Of a stretch of DNA of 64,000 bases, positions 1 through 10,728 are shown piece after piece. The stretch is taken from the NCBI RefSeq assembly GCF_010993745.1, contig NZ_WOTN01000004.1, positions 248,001-312,000 of the forward strand, read 5' to 3'. Numbering within the stretch: position 1 is the first letter of the stretch; every line of letters starts with the position of its first letter. The position numbers and the translations under genes are program-made. This stretch comes from Fodinicola acaciae (GTDB lineage Bacteria > Actinomycetota > Actinomycetes > Mycobacteriales > HKI-0501). The notes beneath the pieces were generated by a model. The model was given only the letters and a program-made list of their open reading frames with translations, was not told where the DNA came from and made no database searches.

Positions 1-957
1 GCGTACGACCGCGATCACCGCATACGAGATGCCGAGCGCGGCGAGCACACCGGCCACACCGGCGACCAGGCCGGTCACCGCACCTTCGATGGTCAGCGCG
101 CCGACGATCTTGCCGCGTTTGGCACCGATCGAGCGGAGCAGCGCGAGCTGGCGCATCCGCTGCGCGAAGACGATCCGGAAGGTGCTCGCCGCGACCAGAC
201 CGGCGGCCAGCACGGCGACCAGTACGAACAGCCGCAGCACCAGGAACAGGCTGTCGACCGCGCGCGTCGCTTCGCTGGCGTCCGCGGCGCGTACGGTGGC
301 GCCGTCCTGCACGGTCGCGCCGGGTGCCAGCGGCTTGATCCTGTTGACCAGTGCGGTCGCGTCCGTGCCGGCGGCGGCGCTGATGTTGAGCCGGTAGACC
401 TGGCCACCGAGCGCACTCAGGCCGGCGGCGGAGACGTATCCGCCGCCGCTGTCGTGGCCTTCGACGATGCCGCTGACGGTCAGTCGGACCGTCTTCTTGG
501 TGTCCGGCAGGGTCGCCGCGACGGTGTCACCGACCTTGAGATTGCCGTCTTTGGCGCTGTCCGGCGTGAGCGCGATCTCGCCGGCCTGGCTCGGGAAGTG
601 GCCGGACTTGACGGTCACCAACGACAGCGGTCCACGGCCGGGGTCGGAGCGGATGAACAGGCCAATGCCGCCGGCCTGCGCGTACGCGGTGCCCTGCGCG
701 GCCACCTGGGCGACACCAGGCGCGGCTTTCACGTCCGCGATGACCTTGTCGGTCAGCGGCTTCTCGTCGCTTTTCACGACGACGCTGGTCGCCGGTGTCG
801 TGGTGCTGAAGGAGTCGCTGAGGGTCTGCTTGACGACGTCCTGCACGAGGAAGGTCGCATACGCAAAGGCGGTCGCGACGATCACCGCCAGGGAGGTGAG
901 CAGCAGGCGGGTCGGCCGGCTGGCCAGTCCGCGCAGCTGCGTACGGATGACGCTCAT
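1..957 (-). CDS. ABC transporter permease, FtsX/MacB-like (partial, C-terminus beyond left edge)
   Basis: This is the first 319 codons of a permease that reads off the left edge with no stop. The ATG start lies 7 bp after the stop of the ATPase gene upstream, so the two form an operon. A hydrophobic segment at about residues 15-36 is followed by a long extracytoplasmic region (about 40-235, MacB periplasmic-core type). Further membrane segments begin near residue 237, with the cytoplasmic loop RMRQLALLRSIGAKRGKI that is typical of FtsX-family coupling loops. The family exports lipoproteins, peptides or drugs, or acts mechanically on the envelope; the substrate cannot be told from the sequence. 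Confidence 0.85.
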   Translation of the reverse strand, partial: MSVIRTQLRGLASRPTRLLLTSLAVIVATAFAYATFLVQDVVKQTLSDSFSTTTPATSVVVKSDEKPLTDKVIADVKAAPGVAQVAAQGTAYAQAGGIGLFIRSDPGRGPLSLVTVKSGHFPSQAGEIALTPDSAKDGNLKVGDTVAATLPDTKKTVRLTVSGIVEGHDSGGGYVSAAGLSALGGQVYRLNISAAAGTDATALVNRIKPLAPGATVQDGATVRAADASEATRAVDSLFLVLRLFVLVAVLAAGLVAASTFRIVFAQRMRQLALLRSIGAKRGKIVGALTIEGAVTGLVAGVAGVLAALGISYAVIAVVR

Positions 958-964
958 CGCCGGC

Positions 965-1732
965 TCAGGCCCCCAGGTGACGCAGCGCGTCGACGACGGA
1001 GTCCTGGGTCGGCTGGTGGATCTCGCCGGCCAGCCGGCCGTCGGCGAGCAGCACCACGCGGTCGGCGTACGCGGCCGCTACCGGGTCGTGGGTGACCATC
1101 ACGACGGTCTGGCCGAGCTCGCGTACCGACCGACGCAGGAAGGACAGCACCTCGGCGCCGGACCGCGAGTCGAGGTTGCCGGTCGGCTCGTCGGCGAACA
1201 CCACGGCCGGCTGGCTGACCAGCGCGCGAGCCACCGCGACGCGCTGCTGCTGACCGCCGGAGAGCTGGCTCGGCCGGTGCTTGAGCCGGCTGCGCAGCCC
1301 CAGCACGTCGACCAGGTGGTTGAACAGCTGCGCGTCCGCGCGGCGGCCGGCCAGCTGCAACGGCAGCAGGATGTTTTCCTCGGCGGTCAGCTGCGGCAGC
1401 AGGTTGTAGGCCTGGAAGACGAAGCCGATCTGCTCGCGGCGGACCTTGGTCAGCTGCGCGTCACGCAGCTTGGTCAGCTCGGTGGAGCCGACCCAGACCT
1501 GGCCGGCGGTCGCGCTGTCCAGGCCGGCCATGCAGTGCATCAGCGTCGACTTGCCCGACCCCGAGGCCCCCATGATCGCGGTGAACTGCGCGCGGCCAAA
1601 CTGCACGCTGACCCCATCCAACGCGCGTACGGCCGCTTCGCCGCTGCCATAGACCTTCACGAGATCGCGAGTGGCCGCAGCCGGTTGGTGCGCGGCCTGC
1701 GGGGGTACGGCGACCGCCTGCGGTGCTGCCAT
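965..1732 (-). CDS. ABC transporter ATP-binding protein (MacB/LolD type)
   Basis: A 255-residue ATPase that would energise the permease read next. It has Walker A (GASGSGKST), a Q-loop in the context FVFQAYNLLPQLTAEEN, the ABC signature LSGGQQQR, Walker B (AVVFADEPT) followed by GNLDS, and the switch histidine MVTHD. The GNLDS/THD arrangement is that of LolD/MacB/SalX-type ATPases. The open frame extends 37 codons upstream, but the ATG at 1732 is preferred because GGAAGG lies 7 nt before it and the protein then begins like its relatives. The first 25 residues are Ala/Pro/Gln-rich and not conserved. The neighbouring two-component system may regulate it, as is common for this transporter class, but that is inference. 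Confidence 0.92.
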   Translation of the reverse strand: MAAPQAVAVPPQAAHQPAAATRDLVKVYGSGEAAVRALDGVSVQFGRAQFTAIMGASGSGKSTLMHCMAGLDSATAGQVWVGSTELTKLRDAQLTKVRREQIGFVFQAYNLLPQLTAEENILLPLQLAGRRADAQLFNHLVDVLGLRSRLKHRPSQLSGGQQQRVAVARALVSQPAVVFADEPTGNLDSRSGAEVLSFLRRSVRELGQTVVMVTHDPVAAAYADRVVLLADGRLAGEIHQPTQDSVVDALRHLGA

Positions 1733-1880
1733 GGTGGTGATGCCTTCCTGTGGAGACGTGAATCGACCAACCACAACTTTGCTTCGGCAAGGGCTTGCGG
1801 CGCGTCCACACGCGGTCGCCGGCTCGCGCGCCGTGAGGATCATTCGCCGGGCCGGACATTCATCCCCAAGTCGTAGACAG

Positions 1881-1931
1881 CCGCAGGGCCTCCCTACGTG
1901 CCGCTGGTGCGCGCGTAGGGAGGCCCTGCGG
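1881..1931. terminator. 18-bp perfect inverted repeat, probable terminator
   Basis: Arms at 1881-1898 and 1914-1931 pair perfectly over 18 bp around a 15-nt loop. There is no T-tract. It lies 19 bp beyond the response-regulator stop, so it probably ends that operon before the ABC operon promoter. A close relative with the same CCGCAGGG...CCCTACGTGC arm lies at 53621. Confidence 0.7.
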
Positions 1932-1950
1932 CCGATGAGGTCTAGGGCCT

Positions 1951-2619
1951 CTAGCCGGACGGACGCACCAGTCCGCGTTCGTACGCGAGCACCACGGCCT
2001 GCACACGGTCGCGCAGTTTGAGCTTGGCGAGGATGCGGCCGACATGCGTCTTCACGGTCGCCTCGGAGAGGAACAGCTTGGCGGCGATCTCGGCGTTGGA
2101 CGCGCCGCGCGCGACCTCCAGCAGCACCTCGCGCTCGCGCTCGGTCAGCGCGGCCAGCGGGTCCGGGCCCGGCTGCGGGTCCGGCAGCGCGGTCGCCACG
2201 TGGTCGAGCAACCGGCGGGTCGTCGACGGCGCGATGACCGCGTCGCCGCGGAAGACCGTACGCACGGCGGCCAGCACACTCTCCGGCGGTGCGTCCTTCA
2301 ACAGGAAGCCGCTGGCGCCGGCACGCAGCGCGGCGAAGGCGTACTCATCGAGGTCGAAGGTGGTCAGCACGATGACCTTCGGACCCTCCTCCCCGGTGCG
2401 TTGCGCGAGCAGCCGGCGGGTCGTCTCGACGCCGTCCATCCGCGGCATCCGTACGTCCATCAGGATCACGTCGGCGGCGGTGACGGCCAGCTTGGTCAGC
2501 GCCTCGGCGCCGTCGCCGGCCTCACCGACCACCCGCATGTCCTCCTGCGCGTCGACCACCATGGCGAAGCCGGCGCGCACCAGCGCCTGGTCGTCGACCA
2601 GGAAAACCCGAATTGTCAT
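1951..2619 (-). CDS. Two-component response regulator, NarL/LuxR family
   Basis: A 222-residue DNA-binding response regulator. The receiver domain (1-120) starts MTIRVFLVDDQALVRAGF, with the acidic pair near 9-10, the phosphoacceptor Asp in VILMDVRMPRMDG and the Lys of LLKDAPPE. A LuxR-type helix-turn-helix (about 150-215) contains LTEREREVLLEVARGASNAEIA and ATVKTHVGRILAKL. The frame is open further upstream, but the ATG at 2619, 16 bp after the kinase stop, gives the canonical N-terminus. It is co-transcribed with the sensor kinase and is its likely phosphorylation partner. The regulon is unknown; the downstream ABC exporter is a plausible target. Confidence 0.93.
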   Translation of the reverse strand: MTIRVFLVDDQALVRAGFAMVVDAQEDMRVVGEAGDGAEALTKLAVTAADVILMDVRMPRMDGVETTRRLLAQRTGEEGPKVIVLTTFDLDEYAFAALRAGASGFLLKDAPPESVLAAVRTVFRGDAVIAPSTTRRLLDHVATALPDPQPGPDPLAALTEREREVLLEVARGASNAEIAAKLFLSEATVKTHVGRILAKLKLRDRVQAVVLAYERGLVRPSG

Positions 2620-2635
2620 GCCGTGTATCCGATCA

Positions 2636-4453
2636 TCAGGTGGGACGGTACGGCAGCCGGGCCTGGACCTGGAAGCCGCCACCCGGTCGCGGGCCGGTCC
2701 GCACCGAGCCGCCGACCACCGACAACCGCTCCCGCATGCCGACCAGTCCATGGCCGCCGCTGGCCGGATCGTCGGGATCGCGCGGCTTGGGACCATGGCC
2801 GTCGTCGGCGACGGTGACCTCGAGCGCCTCCGGCGCCCAGTGCAACACCACGGTGGCGTGCGCGTCCGGACCGGCGTGCTTGAGCGTGTTGGTCAGCGAC
2901 TCCTGCACGAGCCGGTAGACCGCCAGCTCCGCGGTCGGTCCGAGCCGCTTGCGGTCGCCATCCTCGCTGTGCCGCACGTCCAAACCGCTGTCGCGTACGC
3001 GAGTGATCAGCTCGTCGAGCTCGTCCAGCGCCGGCTGCGGACGGTTTTCAACTGCCGCGTCGCGGCCGATCGGCGCGTTGCTGCGCAGCACGCCGAGCAG
3101 GCCACGCATGTCGGCGAGCGCCTGCCGTCCGGCGTCGGCGATGGTCCCGAGCACCTCGGTCGCACGCTCTGGATTGGCCTTCGCCGCGTACTGGCCGCCC
3201 TGCGCCTGCGACACGATGACCGCCAGCGAGTGCGCGACGACGTCGTGCATCTCGCGCGCGATCCGGTTGCGCTCCTCGACGACCGCGCGTTGAGCACGTT
3301 CTTCGCGCTCGGCCTCGGCGCGTTGAGCGCGCTCTTCGAGCGTGGCGAAGTACGCGTAGCGGACGCGGCGAAACTGGCCGAGCCCCCACGACGCGAACAC
3401 CGCGGCCACGATGAACATGAACAGGAAGAACAGCGCCAGCGCGAGACTCGGCTCCCGGGAGAATGCACCGGACAGGCCGATCGCGATCCGGATCGACTCG
3501 GCCATGCCGCCGGCGATGCCGAGGCCGAAGGCGATCGCGCCGGCCGGTCGCCGGCCGTACGCGCAGACCGAGTAGGTGACCAGCAGGAACAGCAGGTCGG
3601 ACGGAAACGGCACCCAGGTGATCAGGACCTTGATCGCCAGCGCCGCCGTCACGACGATCAGCGCGGTGATCGGCATGACGCGTCGTACGACCACCACGCC
3701 GTGCGTCACCAGCACGATCAGCACCAGCAACGCGACGACCGGCGCCGGCGGCGCGTACATGCCGGTGCCGACCGCCAGCGCCAGCGAGACCGGCGCCATG
3801 AACAGCAGCAGAACGATCGCCAGGATGCTGTCGGACAGCCACGGGTTGCCGCGCAGCCACGAGTCCAGGCGCTCCAAGAAGCGGCGGCGCGGCCGGCCGG
3901 CCGGTGAACCGTACGTGGTGCCGCGCGCCACGCCGGGTCCGACCGGCACCGGCGGTGGCACCTGCGCGGGACGGAAGATCGCCTGCGTGATGGTCGGTGG
4001 ACCGGAACGCCCGCTCGTCGCCGGCACCGGTGGCGGCTCCGGCCGGGGCTCGAACCGCGGCGGTTTGGGGCCGAGCCGCGGCGGTGCCGGCGGCTGCCAG
4101 CCGGCCGGCGGCGGGTACAGCGGCTGCGTCACCGGCACGGACGCGGATCCGCGTGCCGGCGGCCGGCTCGGCTCGGCCGTCTCCAGGGTCGGCACCGGCA
4201 CCGTCACAGCCTTGCCGACCAGCGGACTGAGCTCGTCGGGCTTGACCCGCAACGTCGGCGTGTCGTCCGCCGAGGCAGCCGAAGAGGCAGGCTCAGTGGC
4301 CTGGGTGGGTGACTCCGGCTGGCCAGCCTCGCCAGCCGGCAGCACCCTGGTGGGTGTCACCGGCTGATCGGGGTCTGGCGTGGTCACGTTCACGACTGTA
4401 TTTGGCGTATCTGGTAATGGCGTCGACCTGCCGGGTGATTGCTGGACCACCAC
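2636..4453 (-). CDS. Two-component sensor histidine kinase, HisKA_3 type, with long Pro-rich N-terminus
   Basis: A 605-residue sensor kinase for the NarL-type regulator just downstream. The first 200 residues are Pro/Thr/Ser-rich and low in complexity. About six hydrophobic segments follow (roughly 205-350), then a coiled linker and the HisKA_3 dimerisation helix with the phospho-His in REMHDVVAHSL (about residue 403). The HATPase_c domain ends with GHGLVGMRERL. The listed start is a GTG without a clear ribosome site; a GTG 57 nt further in is an alternative, and neither changes the domains. The long Pro-rich cytoplasmic tail is unusual for this family. The gene is divergent from clpB and shares its 106-bp upstream region. 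Confidence 0.88.
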   Translation of the reverse strand: MVVQQSPGRSTPLPDTPNTVVNVTTPDPDQPVTPTRVLPAGEAGQPESPTQATEPASSAASADDTPTLRVKPDELSPLVGKAVTVPVPTLETAEPSRPPARGSASVPVTQPLYPPPAGWQPPAPPRLGPKPPRFEPRPEPPPVPATSGRSGPPTITQAIFRPAQVPPPVPVGPGVARGTTYGSPAGRPRRRFLERLDSWLRGNPWLSDSILAIVLLLFMAPVSLALAVGTGMYAPPAPVVALLVLIVLVTHGVVVVRRVMPITALIVVTAALAIKVLITWVPFPSDLLFLLVTYSVCAYGRRPAGAIAFGLGIAGGMAESIRIAIGLSGAFSREPSLALALFFLFMFIVAAVFASWGLGQFRRVRYAYFATLEERAQRAEAEREERAQRAVVEERNRIAREMHDVVAHSLAVIVSQAQGGQYAAKANPERATEVLGTIADAGRQALADMRGLLGVLRSNAPIGRDAAVENRPQPALDELDELITRVRDSGLDVRHSEDGDRKRLGPTAELAVYRLVQESLTNTLKHAGPDAHATVVLHWAPEALEVTVADDGHGPKPRDPDDPASGGHGLVGMRERLSVVGGSVRTGPRPGGGFQVQARLPYRPT

Positions 4454-4484
4454 CGGTCGTATGGTCTCGGGCTATCCAGTCAGA

Positions 4485-4505
4485 CTTGAGTGGAATAGAC
4501 TCAAC
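4485..4505. promoter_or_regulatory. HAIR element (HspR operator) upstream of clpB
   Basis: CTTGAGT, seven bases, ACTCAAC matches the HAIR consensus CTTGAGT-N7-ACTCAAG at 13 of 14 positions. It ends 54 bp before the clpB start, where HspR represses clpB in Streptomyces and mycobacteria. Because the kinase gene is divergent, the same site could also affect that promoter. Confidence 0.88.
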
Positions 4506-4559
4506 TTAATTGTGTTGGAATTATCGTAACGGCTGGTTGAACACGCTGCTGAGGAGCCA

Positions 4560-7178
<2,619 letters not shown>

Positions 7179-7254
7179 TCTTCGCCGCAACTGGTCTACC
7201 CAAGGTGAGCAGGGGTTGGGAGGAAAGGGTGGCGGCCGTGGGGATACTGGTTCA

Positions 7255-8013
7255 GTGCCTCGAAGCCGCCACGAGATCGATCTGACCACCCTCAGCGCCC
7301 AGCAGCTGGCCGCCGGCCGGCCGAAGGGCCATCAGCTCCGCGAGATCCTGGAGGACCTGGCGCAGACCAAGGGCCCCGGTGGCCTGATGCCGTCCGAGCG
7401 GGTCATCGCCGAGCACTTCGCCGTCTCGCGTACGACCGTGCGGCAGGAGATCGAGCGGATGGTGTCCGACGGCCTGTTGTTTCGCCGCCACGGCCACGGC
7501 ACGCTGGTGGCCGAGCGGCGGGCGGCGCACCTGGACCTGCTGACCTCCTTCACAAAGGACATGCAGGCTCGCGGCATGGTGCCGGGGTCGGTGCCGCTGT
7601 CGGTGGCCACCGAGCCGGCGAGTCCGCGGCTGGCCGGACGGCTGCAGGTGCCGCCGGAGGCACCGGTGCTCCGGCTGGTGCGGCTGCGTACGGCGGACGG
7701 CGTGCCGATGGCCGTCGAGCGCACCGACCTGCCGGTGGTCCGCTTCCCTGGCATCGAGGACCTGGACTGGACCGACCGGTCGCTGTTCGAGACGTTGCGG
7801 GAGCGCTGGTCGGTGCATCCGGCGACCAGCGACGCGCACATCGCCTCCGTACTGCCGGACGCCGAGCAGGCCGACCGGCTGGCCATCGGCGCCGACCAGC
7901 CGTGCCTGCTGATCGACGGAGTCACGCGGGACACCACCGGCGCGGTCATCGAGTGGAGCCGGTCGCTGTTTCGTGGCGACCGCTACGAGGTCCTCGCGCA
8001 CGTACGACGTTAA
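7255..8013 (+). CDS. GntR-family transcriptional regulator with UTRA effector domain
   Basis: About 252 residues. The winged helix occupies residues 20-85, with the typical LMPSERVIAEHFAVSRTTVRQEIERMVSDGL and wing RRHGHGTLVA. The remainder is a UTRA ligand-binding domain, as in the HutC/FarR group, which usually binds a sugar phosphate or small acid. The frame is open from a TTG at 7216, but the GTG at 7255 gives a better N-terminus; the start is uncertain. It follows clpB by 76 bp and is followed within 10 bp by the DUF456 gene, so those two are probably co-transcribed. The effector is unknown. Confidence 0.85.
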   Translation: MPRSRHEIDLTTLSAQQLAAGRPKGHQLREILEDLAQTKGPGGLMPSERVIAEHFAVSRTTVRQEIERMVSDGLLFRRHGHGTLVAERRAAHLDLLTSFTKDMQARGMVPGSVPLSVATEPASPRLAGRLQVPPEAPVLRLVRLRTADGVPMAVERTDLPVVRFPGIEDLDWTDRSLFETLRERWSVHPATSDAHIASVLPDAEQADRLAIGADQPCLLIDGVTRDTTGAVIEWSRSLFRGDRYEVLAHVRR

Positions 8014-8022
8014 GGTCTGCGC

Positions 8023-8508
8023 ATGGAAGCGCTGCTTATCACCATCAGCTCGGTCCTGATCGTGGTCGGGCTCGTCGGCGGCGTCATCCAGGTGGTGCCG
8101 GGTCCGGCGCTGTGCTGGGTCGGCGTGCTGGTCTGGGTGATCTTCACCGACGCCGGCTGGGGCCGCTGGGTGGTGCTCGTCGTGGCGACGCTGCTGGCGA
8201 TCGTCGGCACGATCGTCAAGTTCGCGATCCCGGGCAAGCAGCTCAAGGAGTCCGGCGTACCGACCGTCACGATCCTCGCCGGCATCGTGCTCGGCATCGT
8301 CGGCATGTTCGTGATCCCGGTCGTGGGCCTGTTCGTCGGGTTTGTCCTCGGCGTCTTTCTCGCCGAGGCGTTGCGCGCGAAGAGCTTTTCCGGTGCCTGG
8401 CCGTCCACGGTGGAGGCCCTGAAGGCGACCGGCCTGTCCGTGCTGATCGAGCTGTTGACCGCGTTCGCGATCGCGGTGACCTTCGTCCTCGGCGTCATAT
8501 TCGCCTGA
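8023..8508 (+). CDS. DUF456 family membrane protein
   Basis: A 161-residue integral membrane protein with four or five hydrophobic segments rich in Gly and Val. It begins with the family's GxxGxxxPGPALCWVG-type motif (residues 18-36), in which a Gly/Pro turn sits between the first two helices. Length and layout match DUF456 proteins, whose function is unknown. Its ATG lies 9 bp after the GntR stop. Its 3' end overlaps the convergent kinase gene by 14 bp, so the two transcripts are antisense at their ends. Confidence 0.85.
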   Translation: MEALLITISSVLIVVGLVGGVIQVVPGPALCWVGVLVWVIFTDAGWGRWVVLVVATLLAIVGTIVKFAIPGKQLKESGVPTVTILAGIVLGIVGMFVIPVVGLFVGFVLGVFLAEALRAKSFSGAWPSTVEALKATGLSVLIELLTAFAIAVTFVLGVIFA

Positions 8509-9346
8509 TCGCGGTGGCAAACTCGGCGCTGTCGCAGGAGTCGACGGCGGCGCGTACGTCCAGGTCGATCCACTGCGCGATGTCCGGCAGCTCCGGATGC
8601 GCGGCGGCCTGCAGCACCAGCCACGGGATCCAGGCGATGATGCTAAGGGCGTGATAGAGCACGGCGCGGTCGGTCAGCTCGGCGGTGCCCGCGTACGCGA
8701 CGACCAACGGCTCGACAGCGGCGGGTGGCAGGGCGGACATCGCGACGGCGTTTCCCAGCTCCGCGGCGATGTCCCCGTCGGCCGCGTATTCGAAGTCGAT
8801 CAGCCAGACCCGGTCGCCGGCGTCGAGCACGTTGCCGGCGGACAGGTCGTTGTGGCACGGCACCACATCTCGCGCTGGACCGAGCGTGGCGGCGATCCGC
8901 TCGGCCTGATCGGTGAGCTGGTCGAAGCCGTCCGGCAGCGCGAGACCGGATTTCCTTACTCCATCGGAAAACCGTGCCAGAGACTCGAGATGGTCGAGGC
9001 GGCGCCCGAGCAGCGGTTGTGCGTGCAGGGCCTTCAAAGCCGCACACAGACGCGTACGAAATCCCTTGTCGAGCAAGGCATCCGCGGCCATCGCCGGGGC
9101 ATCGATCCAGCCGGTCAGCGTCTCGCCGGAGGCGGCGGTGGCGAGGACCGGCGGCGCCACGCCGGCCTCGTACGCCTGCCGGGCCGCACGCCGCTCGATC
9201 GTACGGTCGATGCCGAGCAACGAATCGTCGCTCGCCGGCTCACGCCACACCGCGACCGGCTGGCCGTCAATATCGACACGCCAGTTACGGTTTGTCGTGC
9301 CACCGGACAGAAATGTGAGAGTGCTTCCCTCCGGCTGGAGGTCCAC
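8495..9346 (-). CDS. Choline/aminoglycoside kinase-family phosphotransferase
   Basis: About 283 residues with the protein-kinase-like APH fold. The nucleotide-binding N-lobe begins FLSGGTTNRNWRV. The catalytic loop is CHNDLSAGNVL (Asp as catalytic base, Asn as metal ligand), and the Mg-binding Asp is in WLIDFEYAADGDIAAELGN. The Asn-rich start and FEYA motif resemble choline/ethanolamine kinases more than drug-resistance enzymes. The start is a GTG 10 bp after the DoxX-like gene; the open frame continues upstream through that gene and is not coding there. A substrate cannot be assigned. It overlaps the DUF456 gene tail to tail. Confidence 0.82.
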   Translation of the reverse strand: MDLQPEGSTLTFLSGGTTNRNWRVDIDGQPVAVWREPASDDSLLGIDRTIERRAARQAYEAGVAPPVLATAASGETLTGWIDAPAMAADALLDKGFRTRLCAALKALHAQPLLGRRLDHLESLARFSDGVRKSGLALPDGFDQLTDQAERIAATLGPARDVVPCHNDLSAGNVLDAGDRVWLIDFEYAADGDIAAELGNAVAMSALPPAAVEPLVVAYAGTAELTDRAVLYHALSIIAWIPWLVLQAAAHPELPDIAQWIDLDVRAAVDSCDSAEFATAIRRI

Positions 9347-9356
9347 GGCTAGCGCG

Positions 9357-9827
9357 TCACCAAGGAGCGATCTCGCTGGCCTTGTCGGCGGCCTTACGCG
9401 CGGCACGGCGTGCGCGCCAGCCGACCGATGGGCGGCCGGCGGTGTCGACGGCGGCCAGCAGCACGCCGCCGAGCAGGCCGAGGTCGGCGACGAAGCGGGC
9501 CTGCTTGGCCGGCACGTCCTGCGACTGCGCGGCCCAGAACGAGTCGCGCGCGATCGTCGTGCCGGCCAGCGACAACGCGAGCGCCGCCGCGGCGAGCCGC
9601 GGAAAGCGGCCGGTCGCCAGCAACAGTCCGCCGGCGATCTGCACGCCGGCGTTGGCGCGTACGACCACGTCGGTGTGGGTCTCCTCGATGCCAAGCGGCC
9701 TGGCCAGCCGCGCGCCGAAGCCCTCGGCGAGCTCGGCGGCGGCTTCCTTGCTGCGCAACGCGGTGACCCCTTCGTTGATCACGGCGGCGGCCAGCAACGG
9801 TCGTGCTATCCGGCGTACGACGCTCAC
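9357..9827 (-). CDS. DoxX-like membrane protein
   Basis: A 156-residue protein starting MSVVRRIARPLLAAAVINEG, with three or four hydrophobic helices (about 7-25, 62-80, 82-100, 117-135) and a basic C-terminus. The short ARPLLAA lead and GLLLATGRFPRLAA motif fit the DoxX family of quinone-pool or redox-associated membrane proteins; the exact role of these actinobacterial members is not established. It precedes the kinase gene by 10 bp and is likely co-transcribed with it. A good ribosome site (AGGAG) lies before the ATG. Confidence 0.82.
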   Translation of the reverse strand: MSVVRRIARPLLAAAVINEGVTALRSKEAAAELAEGFGARLARPLGIEETHTDVVVRANAGVQIAGGLLLATGRFPRLAAAALALSLAGTTIARDSFWAAQSQDVPAKQARFVADLGLLGGVLLAAVDTAGRPSVGWRARRAARKAADKASEIAPW

Positions 9828-9894
9828 GGTTCCTCCTGCTCCTCACCGGCAGGATTCCCCACCGGCGTCGAACGAAAACGTTACGGTCGTCGGC

Positions 9895-10668
9895 ATGACG
9901 ACGCGACCCACGGCGCTGGTCACCGGCGCCACGGCCGGCATCGGCGCGGCCTTCGCGAAAGCACTGGCGGCCGGTGGCTATGACCTCGTGCTGGTGGCAC
10001 GTGACCGCGAGCGGCTGGAGAAGGCCGCCACCGACCTCGGCGCGACCCACTCGGTGCTGGTGGCCGACCTGGCCACCGACGACGGCTGCGCGCTGGTCGA
10101 GCAGCGACTGTCCGATGTGGACAACCCGGTGGACCTGCTGGTCAACAACGCCGGCATCGGCCTGCGCGGCGCCTTCCGGTCCAACGGCCTGGAGGCGGAG
10201 CTGCGCCAGCTCGATCTCAACGTGCGTGCGGTGCTGCGGCTGACCCACGCGGCGCTCGGCCCGATGGTGGAGCGGCGCCGCGGCGCGATCGTCAACGTGT
10301 CGTCGGTCGCCGGTTTCGCCACGACGGCGCCAGGATCCACTTATGGCGCCACGAAATCCTGGGTGACCGCATTCAGCGAGTCGGTGCACCTGTCGGTCCG
10401 GCTCAAAGGCGTACGCGTGATGGCGTTGTGCCCCGGCTACGTACGCACCGAGTTTCACGAGCGCGCAGGCATCGACGTCGGCGACCGCGGCGGTCCGATG
10501 TGGCTCGACGCCGACCGGCTGGTCGCCACCGCGCTCGCCGACCTGCGCCGCGGCCGTACGGTCAGCGTGCCGAGCGTGCAGTACAAGGCGATCGTCGGCC
10601 TGCTCCGGCACGCACCTCGGTCGCTGCTCAACGCCGTACTCACACGCTCGTCACGTGCTCGCGACTAG
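9895..10668 (+). CDS. Short-chain dehydrogenase/reductase
   Basis: A 257-residue classical SDR. The Rossmann motif is TGATAGIGAAFAKAL (residues 10-24), followed by LLVNNAGIG and the catalytic Ser (VSSVAG) and Tyr-Lys (YGATKSW). The PGYVRTEFH segment after the active site is typical of the family. The long open frame upstream is not coding; the ATG at 9895 starts a normal SDR. It is divergent from the DoxX-like gene, with 67 bp between. The likely cofactor is NADP(H), because no acidic residue follows the dinucleotide motif at the NAD-specific position, but the substrate is unknown. Confidence 0.92.
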   Translation: MTTRPTALVTGATAGIGAAFAKALAAGGYDLVLVARDRERLEKAATDLGATHSVLVADLATDDGCALVEQRLSDVDNPVDLLVNNAGIGLRGAFRSNGLEAELRQLDLNVRAVLRLTHAALGPMVERRRGAIVNVSSVAGFATTAPGSTYGATKSWVTAFSESVHLSVRLKGVRVMALCPGYVRTEFHERAGIDVGDRGGPMWLDADRLVATALADLRRGRTVSVPSVQYKAIVGLLRHAPRSLLNAVLTRSSRARD

Positions 10669-10728
10669 CGTAATCGCCGAGCGCTGAATCGAGGTGGCCA
10701 GCGGCGGCGCCGGGCATAGGGTCGCGAC

